A stretch of 64,000 nt of DNA from an uncultured Prochlorococcus sp. (GCA_902624085.1 CACNWD010000002.1:24166-88165), one strand, 5' to 3'. Counted from the stretch's first letter, positions 42,047-52,471 are shown. Made by a program: numbers and translations. Notes: generated by a model not told the origin, from the sequence alone.

Positions 42047-42362
42047 AATTCAAACCTCCGGTCAAATCATTCATTCTATCTTTCATTGTTTTAGTAGAGC
42101 TTTCATGAGCTTTTTGAATAGCATCTAAAATATTTTTTTCGACAGTTTCTTTATTAGAATTTAAAAAACTTTCGCTGACCTCTACACGTAAAGGTACTTG
42201 ATTGCCGCTAATCCATACTTTGATTGAAGCATCTTCGCTTTCTCCCTCAATTTCCATTAATTCAAGTTCTTCTTGCAATTTTTGAGCATCTTGTTGAATT
42301 TGTTTCGCTTTTTTAAAAGCCTCTGTTATTTGTCCAAAGTTTGGAAGTCCGAAACCAGCCAT
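42012..42362 (-). CDS. YbaB/EbfC nucleoid-associated protein
   Basis: The 116-residue protein matches the YbaB/EbfC family of small dimeric DNA-binding proteins. It has an N-terminal amphipathic helix ([30 protein letters not shown]), a beta sheet ([19 protein letters not shown]) and a second helix. The gene lies 30 bases downstream of murB on the same strand, so murC-murB-ybaB may be one operon. Confidence 0.9.
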   Translation of the reverse strand: MAGFGLPNFGQITEAFKKAKQIQQDAQKLQEELELMEIEGESEDASIKVWISGNQVPLRVEVSESFLNSNKETVEKNILDAIQKAHESSTKTMKDRMNDLTGGLNFNLPGFDDKDS

Positions 42363-42392
42363 TTTAGAAATATATTATATATTTAAGGATAG

Positions 42393-43274
42393 TCAATATC
42401 CAATCATTCTTACTTCAGGATGAAGAAATATTCCTTTCTTTTGTAGTACTTTTTGTTGAATCACAGTTATTAATTGATAAATTTCTTCAGATGTAGCGTC
42501 TCCATTATTAACTATGAAATTCGAATGCATATTAGATACTTGAGCGCCACCAATTGAAAATCCTTTTAAACCTACCTCTTCAATAAGTTTTCCGGCATAA
42601 TTATCTTTTGGATTTTTAAATACGCTCCCAAAGCTTGGAAGATGATAGGGTTGTTTATCAGTTTTATTTTTAAGATTTTGTTTTGTTTTATCTGTAATTT
42701 TTTTAATGTTTTTGTTAGGTTTAAACATAAAATTAGCTTTCAATATAACAAATTCATTTGTTTGAAATGAACTAAATCTATATTTAAAAATAAGATTTTC
42801 CTTGTTTAAATTATAAATTGATAGATTTTTTGTATCAAAAACTTGAACAGATAGTAAATATTTTGAAGTCCAAAGATTGCCAGAGCCTGCGTTCATAAAA
42901 ATTGCTCCACCAGTAGTGCCTGGAATTCCTATAAGCCATTCCCCTCCTTCACATCCATTTTGAGCAAGTAGATTTGCCATTACAGGTAACATGACACCAC
43001 ATTCGGTTTCTACATATCCTGAAAGTTTATTGATTGTTATTTTTTTTAATTTTCTAGTACAAATTGTTAATCCCTTATGAAAAGTGTTGTTAATTAGTAG
43101 ATTTGAACCGGCCCCAATAATTCTAAATTTTAGATTATTTAATTTAACCCATTTTAAATATTCTATTAAATCATATATGCTGCTTGGCTCTGCAAAAAAT
43201 TCTGTATAGCCGCCGATTTTTATCGTTGTATAATTTAAAAGATTTATATTTTTTTTAACTTTTATATTATTCAT
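42393..43274 (-). CDS. murB: UDP-N-acetylenolpyruvoylglucosamine reductase
   Basis: MurB reduces UDP-GlcNAc-enolpyruvate to UDP-MurNAc using FAD and NADPH. The 293 residues contain NTTIKIGGY-like FAD contacts (LLNYTTIKIGGYTEFF), GAGSNLLI, GIPGTTGGAIFMNAG, the catalytic Ser in SFGSVFKNP, and the C-terminal Glu in HPEVRMIGY. It lies six bases downstream of murC, with which it is surely cotranscribed. Confidence 0.96.
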   Translation of the reverse strand: MNNIKVKKNINLLNYTTIKIGGYTEFFAEPSSIYDLIEYLKWVKLNNLKFRIIGAGSNLLINNTFHKGLTICTRKLKKITINKLSGYVETECGVMLPVMANLLAQNGCEGGEWLIGIPGTTGGAIFMNAGSGNLWTSKYLLSVQVFDTKNLSIYNLNKENLIFKYRFSSFQTNEFVILKANFMFKPNKNIKKITDKTKQNLKNKTDKQPYHLPSFGSVFKNPKDNYAGKLIEEVGLKGFSIGGAQVSNMHSNFIVNNGDATSEEIYQLITVIQQKVLQKKGIFLHPEVRMIGY

Positions 43275-43280
43275 AAAAAA

Positions 43281-44663
43281 TTATTGAGAGTGTAATATTG
43301 ACCATAAGTTATGACAATCACCTGCACCCATATTCAAAATTAAATCTCCTTTATTTGTTATATCAAAAAAGTTTTTAGCCACTTCATAATTATTTTCTAG
43401 AAATTTAACATTTTTATTTATTTTATTTATTTCATTTACAATAATTTGAGAATTTATATTATTTAAGTTATTTTCTCCTGCACCAAAAATATTAGTAATT
43501 ATAATAAAATCAGCCTTTGAAAGTTCTATTATAAATTGTTTTAAAAACATATTAATCCTACTGTATCTATGAGGTTGAAAAACTATAACGAGTCTATTTA
43601 TACAATTATCTCTTTTATGTATAAATAATCTAGCTAACTCAATAGTTGCTTTGATCTCATTAGGGTGATGTCCGTAATCATCAATTATTTTCCTTCCTAA
43701 AATCTCACCTCTTAACTCAAATCTTTTTCTGGGTAATTGTAGGAACTGAATATTTTTTAAAATGCAATTAATGTCAATATTTATAATTCTGCAAGCTGAA
43801 ATTGCTGCAGTTATGTTTGATAGATTATGAATTCCAGGTACAGGAATTTTGATTCTTTTGATTATCTGTCCTTTTTCGTAATAATCTGCAATTGTATGTT
43901 CTGGATCAAATTTTTTTGAAATCAATGCAAAGTCTACATTATTTGTTTTTTTGATAGACCATGAATATTCTGAGGCGATATATTTTTTTGTAATTTTGCA
44001 ATCATCATTTATTAATAATATTTTTGAATTTGATCCAAATTCATTAAATGATGAGATTAACTCCTCCATATCTGAATAATAGTCGCAGTGATCAAAATCA
44101 ATGTTATTTATAATTCCTAAATAAGGCGTATATTTACAAGTTGTCCCATCTGATTCATCAATTTCTGCTATGAGATACTTACTTTTTTTTATTATTGCGT
44201 TTGACTCATATCTAGGAAGAATTCCACCTACTATTGATGAGGTGTCTTGTGTGCATAAATCTAATAAGGTTGTTAAAAGAGTGCTCGTTGTAGTTTTGCC
44301 ATGAGATCCTGCGATTGCTATTGATTGAAAAGATTTCATGATCAATGATAAAATTTCAGACCTATGTTTGATTATTATTTGGTTTTCAATGCAATAATTT
44401 AACTCCTTGTTTTTATTACTTATTGCAGAACTGATAACGATTGTAATATTTTTATTACTGAATTTTTTCTTGATTAAGTCTATATTTTGAGGGTTTTGTG
44501 AGTTAAATATAATACCACCATTCTTTGCAATTTCTGTTAAACGATCATTTTTTATAATATCAGACCCTGAAACAGATAATCCTTTTTTTAATAGTGCTAA
44601 AGCAATCCCTGACATACCTATACCGCCTATGCCAATAAAGTGATAATGATCTTGATTAAGCAA
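43281..44663 (-). CDS. murC: UDP-N-acetylmuramate-L-alanine ligase
   Basis: MurC adds L-Ala to UDP-MurNAc. The 460 residues show the N-terminal GIGGIGMSGIA, the ATP loop GSHGKTTTSTLL, DESDGT and FDHCDYY in the central domain, and DDYGHHPNEI in the C-terminal ligase domain. The murC-murB order reads away from gap2. The 202-base gap to gap2 holds the promoters for both directions. Confidence 0.96.
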   Translation of the reverse strand: MLNQDHYHFIGIGGIGMSGIALALLKKGLSVSGSDIIKNDRLTEIAKNGGIIFNSQNPQNIDLIKKKFSNKNITIVISSAISNKNKELNYCIENQIIIKHRSEILSLIMKSFQSIAIAGSHGKTTTSTLLTTLLDLCTQDTSSIVGGILPRYESNAIIKKSKYLIAEIDESDGTTCKYTPYLGIINNIDFDHCDYYSDMEELISSFNEFGSNSKILLINDDCKITKKYIASEYSWSIKKTNNVDFALISKKFDPEHTIADYYEKGQIIKRIKIPVPGIHNLSNITAAISACRIINIDINCILKNIQFLQLPRKRFELRGEILGRKIIDDYGHHPNEIKATIELARLFIHKRDNCINRLVIVFQPHRYSRINMFLKQFIIELSKADFIIITNIFGAGENNLNNINSQIIVNEINKINKNVKFLENNYEVAKNFFDITNKGDLILNMGAGDCHNLWSILHSQ

Positions 44664-44827
44664 TTTATTTTAGATAAATCTTTAAACTTCAGATTTAAGA
44701 TAACTTCCAAAAAACTTTTTGGCTTTTAAATTTACAAATATGGACTTAAATAAGATTGGAATTAATACAATTATCGTTTTTTTGCTTAACAAAACAAAAA
44801 ATGCTTACGATATTGCAAATTATTCAG

Positions 44828-44833
44828 TATGAT
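44828..44833 (+). promoter_or_regulatory. Candidate -10 box for gap2
   Basis: TATGAT lies 32 bases before the gap2 ATG. A weak -35 (TTACGA, 44805-44810) is 17 bases upstream of it. The spacing is right but the -35 matches poorly, so this is tentative. Confidence 0.4.
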
Positions 44834-44865
44834 CAGCAGCTTAGGTACTAATTAGAAATTATTTT

Positions 44866-45888
44866 ATGACTTTGCGAGTTGCTATTAATGGGTTCGGTAG
44901 AATCGGTAGAAATTTCATGCGTTGTTGGCTTAGTAGGGGCGCATATACAAACATAGAAGTTGTGGGGATTAACGTCACCTCAGATCCAAAAACAAATGCC
45001 CATCTTCTGAAATATGATTCCGTGTTAGGTTCTCTAGAAGATGTGGACATTAAATACACAGATGATACTTTTATCATCAACAATAAAACCATTAAATGCT
45101 TTTCAGATAGAAATATTTTGAATTTACCCTGGAAAGATTGGGGCGTTGACTTAGTTATTGAATCTACTGGTGTTTTTAATACAGATGTTGCCGCAAGTAA
45201 ACACCTTGAAGTTGGAGCTAAGAAAGTTATATTAACTGCTCCCGGTAAAGGTGACGGCGTTGGGACTTACGTTGTTGGAGTCAACGCAGATACTTATGAG
45301 CATAATGATTTTGACATTTTAAGTAACGCAAGTTGTACAACAAATTGCTTGGCTCCAGTTGTAAAAGTTTTAGACCAAAATTTTGGTATTAATAAAGGTT
45401 TAATGACAACAATTCATAGTTATACTGGCGATCAGAGAATTTTAGACAATAGTCATAGAGATCTTAGAAGAGCTAGAGCTGCTGCTACCAATATTGTGCC
45501 TACCTCAACTGGTGCTGCAAAAGCAGTAGCTTTAGTTTATCCAGAGATGAAGGGTAAATTAACAGGAATTGCTATGCGAGTTCCTACTCCAAATGTTTCT
45601 GCTGTTGATTTTGTTTTTGAATCCTCAAGAGCAGTTACTACTGAAGAGGTTAATAATGTGCTAAAAGAAGCATCCATTAATGGAATGAAAGGTATTATTA
45701 AATATGGAGATCTTCCATTGGTTTCTAGCGATTATGCAGGAACTAATGAGTCTTCAATTGTTGATAGTGATCTTACTATGACTATTGGAGATAACCTTGT
45801 TAAAGTTCTAGCATGGTATGACAATGAATGGGGTTATAGTCAAAGGGTCGTTGATTTAGCAGAAATTGTTGCTAATAAGTGGCAATAA
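44866..45888 (+). CDS. gap2: Glyceraldehyde-3-phosphate dehydrogenase, Calvin-cycle type
   Basis: The 340-residue enzyme interconverts 1,3-bisphosphoglycerate and glyceraldehyde-3-phosphate. The nucleotide fold begins [13 protein letters not shown], and the catalytic Cys lies in [12 protein letters not shown]. The cyanobacterial Gap2 type works with NADPH in the Calvin cycle; assignment to gap2 rather than gap1 follows from the Prochlorococcus neighbourhood and overall wording. It stands alone as a single-gene unit and ends one base from the convergent thiL. Confidence 0.95.
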   Translation: MTLRVAINGFGRIGRNFMRCWLSRGAYTNIEVVGINVTSDPKTNAHLLKYDSVLGSLEDVDIKYTDDTFIINNKTIKCFSDRNILNLPWKDWGVDLVIESTGVFNTDVAASKHLEVGAKKVILTAPGKGDGVGTYVVGVNADTYEHNDFDILSNASCTTNCLAPVVKVLDQNFGINKGLMTTIHSYTGDQRILDNSHRDLRRARAAATNIVPTSTGAAKAVALVYPEMKGKLTGIAMRVPTPNVSAVDFVFESSRAVTTEEVNNVLKEASINGMKGIIKYGDLPLVSSDYAGTNESSIVDSDLTMTIGDNLVKVLAWYDNEWGYSQRVVDLAEIVANKWQ

Positions 45889-45889
45889 T

Positions 45890-46876
45890 TTAGAAATGAG
45901 AGTATGAATTATTATCCAAATTATATTTTTTTGGATAATTTTTTATCTCTACATTTGGACTGCCTTCAATAAAATATCCTATTTCTGTAACTTCTTCGTC
46001 CATTTCTATTAATTTATTTGCCCAATTCCTTGGCAGTGAAATTAATAATTCATAATCCTCTCCTCCAAAGAAATAAAATTGGTCCCATTTTTTACCATTC
46101 GGCCAAGCATTGTTTTTTGGAATTTTTTGATAATCAATTACAGCTTTACATTTGCTTTCTTTAGATAAATCAAAAATTGCTTGGTAAAAACCGTCGCTGC
46201 TATCAGTACAGCCAATCTCTCTTTCTAAAAAAAATTCACTTGAATGTAATATTGTTTTTAAAACATTGTACTTAGGTTTTGGTCTGCAAAACGCATTCAT
46301 AGATAGATTAATTAATTTTTCGCTAAGGTTTAAATCTTCTTTAATTATTTTATTTGTCTTTAACAGTAAACCTAGTTTGCTTAAACCGTGAATTCCAGTT
46401 GTAAGTAGTATTTCTCCAGGTTTACATGCATTTCTTCGGAGTTTAAGTCTACTTTGCAATCCTATAGCAGTTATGGAAATTATTTTATTTTCTCCTCTTG
46501 AGCAATCTCCTCCTAATATTGAACCTCCAAAGTTATTTAGTGCTTCACTAAAACCTTCATATAGTTCTTGAACCCATTCCCATTCAGTACTAGGAGTAAG
46601 AACTAATCCAATATTTATGCCAATAAATTCCATGCATCCGCTAGAAATTAAATCTGAATAGTTTGCTGTAACTGCCTTCCATCCAATATCTCTAGGAGAA
46701 ATTATTTTATGATTAAAATGGGTGTTCTCAACCATTAAATCAGTATTTATAAGTAAATCTTGTCTTTTGTTTTCTACGAACGCGCAATCATCAGATGCTT
46801 GATTGGCTGGCATATATTTTGCGATTCTTCTTATTAACTCTTTTTCTCCAATATCTTTTATTATTTCTTTATGCAT
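45890..46876 (-). CDS. thiL: Thiamine-monophosphate kinase
   Basis: ThiL phosphorylates thiamine monophosphate to the active pyrophosphate. The 328 residues show NQASDDCAFVE and the Mg-ATP aspartates in DLLINTDLMVENTHF, GWKAVTANYSDLISSG, SILGGDCSRGE, GCTDSSDGF and FFGGEDYELL. The gene overlaps the end of the upstream isomerase gene by eight bases, which suggests coupled translation. Confidence 0.94.
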   Translation of the reverse strand: MHKEIIKDIGEKELIRRIAKYMPANQASDDCAFVENKRQDLLINTDLMVENTHFNHKIISPRDIGWKAVTANYSDLISSGCMEFIGINIGLVLTPSTEWEWVQELYEGFSEALNNFGGSILGGDCSRGENKIISITAIGLQSRLKLRRNACKPGEILLTTGIHGLSKLGLLLKTNKIIKEDLNLSEKLINLSMNAFCRPKPKYNVLKTILHSSEFFLEREIGCTDSSDGFYQAIFDLSKESKCKAVIDYQKIPKNNAWPNGKKWDQFYFFGGEDYELLISLPRNWANKLIEMDEEVTEIGYFIEGSPNVEIKNYPKKYNLDNNSYSHF

Positions 46877-47969
46877 GTGCTTTTAAATTTTCTTCTCCTT
46901 CAATTACTTCTATAGAAATTATCTTATCATCCATTTTGAGCTCTTCCAGGATGTCCGCACCGTCTATAACATATCCAAAAGCAGCGTTTCGACCATCAAT
47001 TAAATTTCTGCCCGCAGGATTAAGTTCTGCTTCATAAAGAAAAAAGAAAAATTGTGAAGAGCCATCATTTACAGCTTCGTTTGAATGGGACCAGCCTAAA
47101 GTCCCCAATGTAGCGAAAGGTAATGTTGGGGTTTCAGTATAAAAACCTAAATCCTCAAAAGTCTCATTGTAAAAAGTTTCCGGCTCTCCTGGAACTCTTA
47201 TCTCTAAAGGTACTAGTCTTTGTTGATTTGTCTCTGGATCGACATAGCCAATGTTATCTCCCTTGGGATCTCCTGTTTGTAAAACAAAAAACTCTTCAGC
47301 TCTATTAATTGGCAGATCATTATAAAAGTTTTTGCTTACAAGATCTATAAAAGCCCCTCCAGTGAGTGGTGCATTGTAGCCATCTATTATTGCTTCCATA
47401 TTTCCTTTAGTAGTACTGATTTTGACACTTGCTCTTCCAAGTAATCTTGGAAGATCATCAAATTCGCTAGGAATTGTATATGGGAATTTACTTGGTAAGA
47501 AAAATTTTTCTAATTTTCCAATTTTTTCAAGAGCTTCCTTCCTAACCTGAATAAATGCGTACTTGTCCTTGATTTTTGATATATCTGCAAGATTATCTAA
47601 ATCTGTTTTGAGATCACTTAAGGTATTCTCTGCTGTAGTTTTATTTTCATTTCCAATTTTTTCTAAGATAGAATAATTATATTTTTTAAAGAGAGATTGA
47701 CATTTTGTAACAGTTTTCGATAACGCAGGCCATCTTCCTCCCCTCACCAGATCGCTTGTTTCTTCCAAGCGATGCTGGATGTCTTGAAGTTCTAACTGCT
47801 TGATGGGTAAAGAGTTTCGCAAAATAGCATTTGGGTCCTTAACTGCATTGCCATTAGGTAAATCAGCAAAAACCGCAATAGGATTTATGAAGAATATTTG
47901 AATAAAGATAATTAATACAAAAAAATAATTTTTGTTCAAATTTGATAAAAATTTTTCCATAGGACTCAA
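46869..47969 (-). CDS. Cyclophilin-type peptidyl-prolyl isomerase, lumenal or periplasmic
   Basis: The 366 residues have a signal peptide (hydrophobic core about residues 16-33, ending AVFADLP). A helical domain follows (about 45-160), then a cyclophilin domain with [27 protein letters not shown] and SQFFFFLYE. This layout resembles plant thylakoid-lumen TLP40/CYP38, so a role in photosystem II assembly is a reasonable guess. An in-frame Met four codons in (47960) is an alternative start. It is divergent from efp. Confidence 0.88.
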   Translation of the reverse strand: MSPMEKFLSNLNKNYFFVLIIFIQIFFINPIAVFADLPNGNAVKDPNAILRNSLPIKQLELQDIQHRLEETSDLVRGGRWPALSKTVTKCQSLFKKYNYSILEKIGNENKTTAENTLSDLKTDLDNLADISKIKDKYAFIQVRKEALEKIGKLEKFFLPSKFPYTIPSEFDDLPRLLGRASVKISTTKGNMEAIIDGYNAPLTGGAFIDLVSKNFYNDLPINRAEEFFVLQTGDPKGDNIGYVDPETNQQRLVPLEIRVPGEPETFYNETFEDLGFYTETPTLPFATLGTLGWSHSNEAVNDGSSQFFFFLYEAELNPAGRNLIDGRNAAFGYVIDGADILEELKMDDKIISIEVIEGEENLKAHA

Positions 47970-48003
47970 ACAGGTTTATGATCTCTGGGTATGTAATACA
48001 GGA

Positions 48004-48564
48004 ATGATTTCCAGTAACGATTTTCGCACAGGTACTACCATTGAAATAGATGGACAAGTTTGGCGCGTTGTAGAATTTCTACATGTAAAGCCTGGCAAGG
48101 GATCTGCTTTTGTAAGAACAAAATTAAAATCAGTTCAAAATGGGAATGTAATTGAAAAGACATTCCGAGCTGGTGAATCTGTACAGCAGGCTATTCTAGA
48201 GAAGTCTAACCTCCAGCACACATATGTGGAGTCTGGAGATTATGTTTTTATGAATATGACAAGTTTTGAGGAGACAAGATTGACTCCTGATCAGATTGGT
48301 CAAAGTTCTAAATATTTAAAAGAAGGAATGGAAGTTAATGTTGTTTCTTGGAATGGTAAAGTTTTAGAAGTCGAATTGCCTATCTCAGTGAAACTCAAAG
48401 TTACAGAAACTGATCCTGGTGTAAAAGGTGATACAGCTAGTGGCGGCACGAAACCAGCTATCTTGGAAACAGGAGCTCAAGTAATGGTTCCTTTATTTAT
48501 TTCTGTTGGAGAAATGATTAGAGTTGATACTAGAAACGATAGCTATTTAGGACGGGAAAACTAA
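48004..48564 (+). CDS. efp: Elongation factor P
   Basis: EF-P relieves ribosome stalling at proline runs. I start at ATG 48004, because [17 protein letters not shown] is the standard N-terminus; the open frame extends to 47932 but covers the promoter region. The 186-residue length is normal. The tip loop [12 protein letters not shown] has Lys at the usual modification site. The stop shares one base with the accB start. Confidence 0.96.
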   Translation: MISSNDFRTGTTIEIDGQVWRVVEFLHVKPGKGSAFVRTKLKSVQNGNVIEKTFRAGESVQQAILEKSNLQHTYVESGDYVFMNMTSFEETRLTPDQIGQSSKYLKEGMEVNVVSWNGKVLEVELPISVKLKVTETDPGVKGDTASGGTKPAILETGAQVMVPLFISVGEMIRVDTRNDSYLGREN

Positions 48565-49067
48565 TGGCATTAAAATTAGATCATGATGATTTAAATCATC
48601 TAATAGAAAAGATATCTACTAGTGATATTCAAGAATTTTATCTCGAAGGAGAAGACTTTAAATTAGAAATTAAGAGAAATTTAGGAAATAAGCATCAAGC
48701 TATTCAAAGACAACCTTCAAATGATGATGGGAGTCAGGGTAATGAGAATCAATTAGCCAAAAACGATAATTTCCCTTCACCCCCTCCAGAGGCTGCGCCT
48801 TCTGTGGCTCCTCCAGGACGCCCTGACCTTCTTGATATAACTTCTCCTATGGTTGGAACTTTCTATAGAGCATCGGCTCCAGGAGAGGATCCTTTCGTTG
48901 AGATAGGCAGCTCAATATCTGTTGGTCAAACAATTTGTATCCTAGAAGCAATGAAGCTTATGAATGAAATTGAATCTGAGTTTAATGGAGTAGTCGTTGA
49001 AGTTCTAGTGGATAATGGTACTCCTGTTGAATTTGGCCAAGTTTTAATGCGAGTGAAGAAGTCTTAG
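48564..49067 (+). CDS. accB: Biotin carboxyl carrier protein of acetyl-CoA carboxylase
   Basis: AccB carries biotin between the two half reactions of fatty-acid precursor synthesis. The 167 residues end in a biotinyl domain with CILEAMKLMNEIESE, whose Lys is the biotin site. A Pro-rich linker (PSPPPEAAPSVAPPGRP) precedes it, and the N-terminal part is helical. The efp-accB pairing is common in cyanobacteria. The 3' end overlaps the convergent pdxA by four bases. Confidence 0.97.
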   Translation: MALKLDHDDLNHLIEKISTSDIQEFYLEGEDFKLEIKRNLGNKHQAIQRQPSNDDGSQGNENQLAKNDNFPSPPPEAAPSVAPPGRPDLLDITSPMVGTFYRASAPGEDPFVEIGSSISVGQTICILEAMKLMNEIESEFNGVVVEVLVDNGTPVEFGQVLMRVKKS

Positions 49068-50065
49068 TTGATCAATAAATCATTAGCAGTTTTTATTGCT
49101 TCTATCATGCTCTGACATTGAGCGACTCCTTTTCCTGCAATATCAAACCCAGTTCCATGGTCAGGTGATGTCCTGACTATCGGTAATCCTATGGTTGTGT
49201 TTACAGAATAGTTCAATGTGATAATCTTTACTGGGATTAAACCTTGGTCATGGTAAAGAGCGAGTATGCCGTCAGGTGGATTAATGTTATTTTCTCGCCA
49301 TGCTTTTGCAGAAGAGATCCAACAACTATCTGGAGATATTAATTGGCTTAAATTAGCCAGCGGATTTTTAATCTTCCAATGATGTATCGCTTGATTAATA
49401 AAGTCAACTTCTTCAGTTCCTAATATACCTTCTTCTCCGGCATGCGGATTTAATCCAGCAACATGTATGGTTGGCTTATCTTTAAATTTATTGCAGAACT
49501 CGTAAAGTAAATCTAATTTTGAATTTATTAAATTTTTATTTAGTTTATATGGCACTTCTTTGAGAGGAATATGAGTGGTAGCTAAAAGTGTGTTAAATCG
49601 CCATCCTGTAAATGGAGACTTGGCAGTAAACAGCATTCCAACGTTTGGAGAGTTACAGCTTTCAGCTAATAATTCTGTTTGCCCAGAATAATTATGTCCC
49701 GCTGAGTTCCATAGTTTTTTGCAAATAGGGCTGGTGACTAAAGCAGAATTTGGTGACTTTTTAACAATTTCAATGGCATGTTTTAGATACAAAAAACTTG
49801 CATTTCCAGTATCATTTGAAGGTTCTTTTATATTATTAACAGTGATTTTTAAGTCTTCTATATCTAGTTGATTAGGATCAATAATATTCTCTATTCCTAA
49901 AGATTTAAGGAATAAATATTTAGATATAAGATTTTTCTTATTTCCAACTATGAGTATATTAATTTTTTTAGGTATTTCTTTTGAAGCTAATGCTTTTAAA
50001 ATAATTTCAGGCCCAACTCCAGCTTCGTCTCCTACTGTAATAACTATTTTTGGATTATTTTTCAT
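49064..50065 (-). CDS. pdxA: 4-hydroxythreonine-4-phosphate dehydrogenase
   Basis: PdxA oxidises 4-phosphohydroxythreonine in pyridoxal-phosphate synthesis. The 333 residues begin KIVITVGDEAGVGPEIILKAL. The metal and substrate histidines are seen in SAGHNYSGQTELLAE, HVAGLNPHAGEEG and ALYHDQGLIPVK, and the C-terminal RTSPDHGTGFDIAGKG is typical. It lies 53 bases downstream of the epimerase-like gene on the same strand. Confidence 0.95.
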   Translation of the reverse strand: MKNNPKIVITVGDEAGVGPEIILKALASKEIPKKINILIVGNKKNLISKYLFLKSLGIENIIDPNQLDIEDLKITVNNIKEPSNDTGNASFLYLKHAIEIVKKSPNSALVTSPICKKLWNSAGHNYSGQTELLAESCNSPNVGMLFTAKSPFTGWRFNTLLATTHIPLKEVPYKLNKNLINSKLDLLYEFCNKFKDKPTIHVAGLNPHAGEEGILGTEEVDFINQAIHHWKIKNPLANLSQLISPDSCWISSAKAWRENNINPPDGILALYHDQGLIPVKIITLNYSVNTTIGLPIVRTSPDHGTGFDIAGKGVAQCQSMIEAIKTANDLLIN

Positions 50066-50118
50066 ATGGTTATTTATAAATTGATATTACTTTAATTATT
50101 TAGCTTATAAAAACTATA

Positions 50119-51015
50119 TTATCTTAGATTTTTTTCTTTGATTATTTTAAGGCAACTTTTGAGACCAGATTTGTAATTTTTGTGTATAAGTTTGTACCCT
50201 AAGTCTTTACAGAGTAATGTATTGGATACTCTTCTATTTTCCTCCCAAAATGATAAGGCAATAGGAGAAAGTAACTTCTTTGCATCATCAAAATTCATTG
50301 GCTTTGGCATTTTTAGCCCTAATAATTTATAACTATGCTCTATTACTTCAATTTGAGAAGTCGGATGATTATCTGCAATATTTATAATTTGCTTAAAGTT
50401 ATCATTATTAATTTCTAATAATAAATATAGGATTGCATTAGCTATATCTGCGACATGAATTCTTGAAAAAACTTGATTTGGTTTATGAATAACTTTTATG
50501 TTCTTTTTGAATATTGATTCAAATGTTGATCGCCCTGGCCCGTAAATGCCAGGTAATCTGAAAATTTGTACTGGTAAATTTGAATCAATCCAGCTTTTTT
50601 CACATCGTAATCTTCGTTTGCTTCTATTTTGCAAGGGTTTAACGGGGTCCTTCTCTGACACCCATTCGCCAAATGTATTGCCATAAACGCCAGTGGTTGA
50701 AAGATAACCTACCCACTCTAGATCAAGATTTTTTAACTTATTGTGAAGACGTGATAATACCGGATCATTCCCATCCTTGTCAGGAGGGATACAGCTTAAG
50801 ACATGAGTAGTTCCATCAAAAATGTGCTCAGGCGGTAGCACGCTAGATAGGCTGTCAAACACAAAACTTTTGGCATTAGTTTGGATTTGCCTGGAGCTCG
50901 TTAATACTTCGCATCCTAAATTCCTAATTTCATTTGCAATGAATTGACCGCTGAAACCTCCTCCAAATATTATAAATTTCTTTTTTTTTAACGAATTTCT
51001 TGCAAAATTTGCCAT
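50119..51015 (-). CDS. NAD(P)-binding epimerase/dehydratase-like protein
   Basis: The 298-residue protein has a Rossmann start KKFIIFGGGFSGQFIANEIRN. The region SRLHNKLKNLDLEWVGYLSTTGVYGNTFGEWV replaces the classical YxxxK with a shorter pattern seen in YeeZ-like atypical SDRs. RLPGIYGPGRS is typical of extended SDR proteins. The substrate is unknown. It may share a transcript with pdxA. Confidence 0.82.
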   Translation of the reverse strand: MANFARNSLKKKKFIIFGGGFSGQFIANEIRNLGCEVLTSSRQIQTNAKSFVFDSLSSVLPPEHIFDGTTHVLSCIPPDKDGNDPVLSRLHNKLKNLDLEWVGYLSTTGVYGNTFGEWVSEKDPVKPLQNRSKRRLRCEKSWIDSNLPVQIFRLPGIYGPGRSTFESIFKKNIKVIHKPNQVFSRIHVADIANAILYLLLEINNDNFKQIINIADNHPTSQIEVIEHSYKLLGLKMPKPMNFDDAKKLLSPIALSFWEENRRVSNTLLCKDLGYKLIHKNYKSGLKSCLKIIKEKNLR

Positions 51016-51048
51016 GTAAGATTATAACTAGTACAAGTGTATTATTAA

Positions 51049-51288
51049 ATGATGAAGACTTTGGTAAAGCCTCTGGCGAAATTAAATACAGAAATTTATC
51101 TTAACCAGTCATATTCACAAAATAGACTAAAAAGTCGTAGTCTTCAATATAGAAAATTTCACATAAAATGGAAATTTTTACTATTAACGATGTCATTTTT
51201 TACTTTTATTGTCTTTTCTGATTCACCTGAAATTGAAGGAAATATATGTAATAAATTTAATAGCGAAGTAGCCTGTAGTATTTGGTAG
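51049..51288 (+). CDS. Small hypothetical protein with one membrane segment
   Basis: The 79-residue ORF has a basic N-terminal half and one hydrophobic segment (WKFLLLTMSFFTFIVF, about residues 45-60). A short tail with two cysteines follows (CNKFNSEVACSIW). I recognise no family. It is divergent from the epimerase-like gene and ends one base before the convergent HNH gene. Confidence 0.5.
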   Translation: MMKTLVKPLAKLNTEIYLNQSYSQNRLKSRSLQYRKFHIKWKFLLLTMSFFTFIVFSDSPEIEGNICNKFNSEVACSIW

Positions 51289-51690
51289 CTAAGCCGCATT
51301 ATATTCGATTATTTGTTCCTCAATAATTTTAGCTTTATTGTCCGTCTGAGGATTAGCCCATTGCAATAATCTTACAGCAAGCCTTATATCTCCATCCATC
51401 CATGCTCTTAATGCCATTGCTCTTCTTGGGTCGTAAAACTTTTGTCCTCGATACCAATAGAACGCCTCACTATTTGACTTGTCTCCATTGCAAGCGAGGC
51501 AAGCTGGGACGCAATTCTCAGTAGTACTTAAACCTCCTTTACTCCTTGGTAGTATATGATCTATAGATTCCGATGTATTTCCGCAATAAATGCAACTTTT
51601 TTTTGTAAATTTATGAATAGATTGTCTCCATTGTCTGAATTTTAATTTAGGGCATAAATCCTCTAAATATACTGCATCATTAATATGCAT
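51289..51690 (-). CDS. HNH endonuclease domain protein
   Basis: The 133-residue protein has a compact HNH fold: CIYCG (Cys33, Cys36), DHILPRSKGG (Asp44, His45), ENCVPACLACNGDKSN (Asn59, Cys64, Cys67). The four cysteines suit a structural zinc. The C-terminus (RRAMALRAWMDGDIRLAVRLLQWA) is not part of HNH and is probably conserved among cyanobacteria. It has no mobile-element neighbours here, so it looks like a domesticated chromosomal gene of unknown function. Confidence 0.85.
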   Translation of the reverse strand: MHINDAVYLEDLCPKLKFRQWRQSIHKFTKKSCIYCGNTSESIDHILPRSKGGLSTTENCVPACLACNGDKSNSEAFYWYRGQKFYDPRRAMALRAWMDGDIRLAVRLLQWANPQTDNKAKIIEEQIIEYNAA

Positions 51691-51815
51691 TCAGTTTATT
51701 TTATTTAAATAAATAATGGCTTACTATGCTAAAAAGTCAATATTTAAAATATTATTATTTAATAGTAATTATCCTATTAAAGTTTTATTTTGTATATAAA
51801 TATACTTTTATTTTT

Positions 51816-52265
51816 CTAGTAGTCATATCGATCAAATGAATCTTCGTTAATGGTATTTTCTTCTTCAATAAAATCTTCAATTTTTTTTAGTTTATTTTCT
51901 TTCTCGATAGCTTTTATTTTATTTTCTTTTTCTTCTCTTTCTAGTTTTCTTTGCAGTTCTCTATCAGGGTAGAGCTTATCTAAGTACTCTACGCAACCGC
52001 TGAATTTATCTTTTTCTCTTACTACCGTTTCAATGATTTGAGCTGCAGCTTGTTTTGGAGATGTTTTAAAAAAGCCACCTTTTTGTCGTTTAATATAGCT
52101 ATAAGCTGCTTCCCAACTGCTTTCATGATCATTGCCTCCATCTCTCATAGTACAAAAAATTTCGGCTCCAAAGGATCCTGCATATACCCTGGGAGTAAGC
52201 AATGAAAAATGAGTAAGAAATCCTAGTAATAAAAAAAATATTTTTAAATTTTTAACAGTTAACAT
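51816..52265 (-). CDS. Exported protein of unknown function
   Basis: The 149 residues start with a clear signal peptide (hydrophobic core about 8-24, ending TPRVYAGS). A domain with two cysteines follows (EIFCTMRDGGNDHESSWEAAYSYIKRQKGGFFKTSP and KFSGCVEYL). The tail is a highly charged Lys/Glu helix ending EDSFDRYDY. The cysteines could form a disulfide after export. I recall similar cyanobacterial proteins but know no function. Confidence 0.7.
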   Translation of the reverse strand: MLTVKNLKIFFLLLGFLTHFSLLTPRVYAGSFGAEIFCTMRDGGNDHESSWEAAYSYIKRQKGGFFKTSPKQAAAQIIETVVREKDKFSGCVEYLDKLYPDRELQRKLEREEKENKIKAIEKENKLKKIEDFIEEENTINEDSFDRYDY

Positions 52266-52471
52266 GCAATGAAAGCAAGACTTTATTAAAAAATATCTTT
52301 TATTTAAATTTTGTCTATAGTTTTTAAGAGTTTATAGTTTTCTTTGTAATTTTAATAAGGTGATAATTTAAATATTTTTACAAGATTTGTTTGTAATTCC
52401 AAAATCTTAACAATTATATTGCTGCAAAAAGTACCATTGACTTGGCATAATATTAAAAAATAGAAATTGTT

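Noticed and set aside
44664-44865. tRNA or small RNA gene in the murC-gap2 gap
   Set aside because: No cloverleaf or strong stem could be traced; the content looks like promoter DNA. I also saw no tRNA in any other gap.
47932-48003. N-terminal extension of EF-P
   Set aside because: It would overlap the divergent isomerase gene; the standard EF-P start is at 48004.
51289-51690. HNH gene as part of a group I intron, homing element or mobile cassette
   Set aside because: No flanking repeats, split gene or atypical context is seen; it sits among ordinary chromosomal genes.
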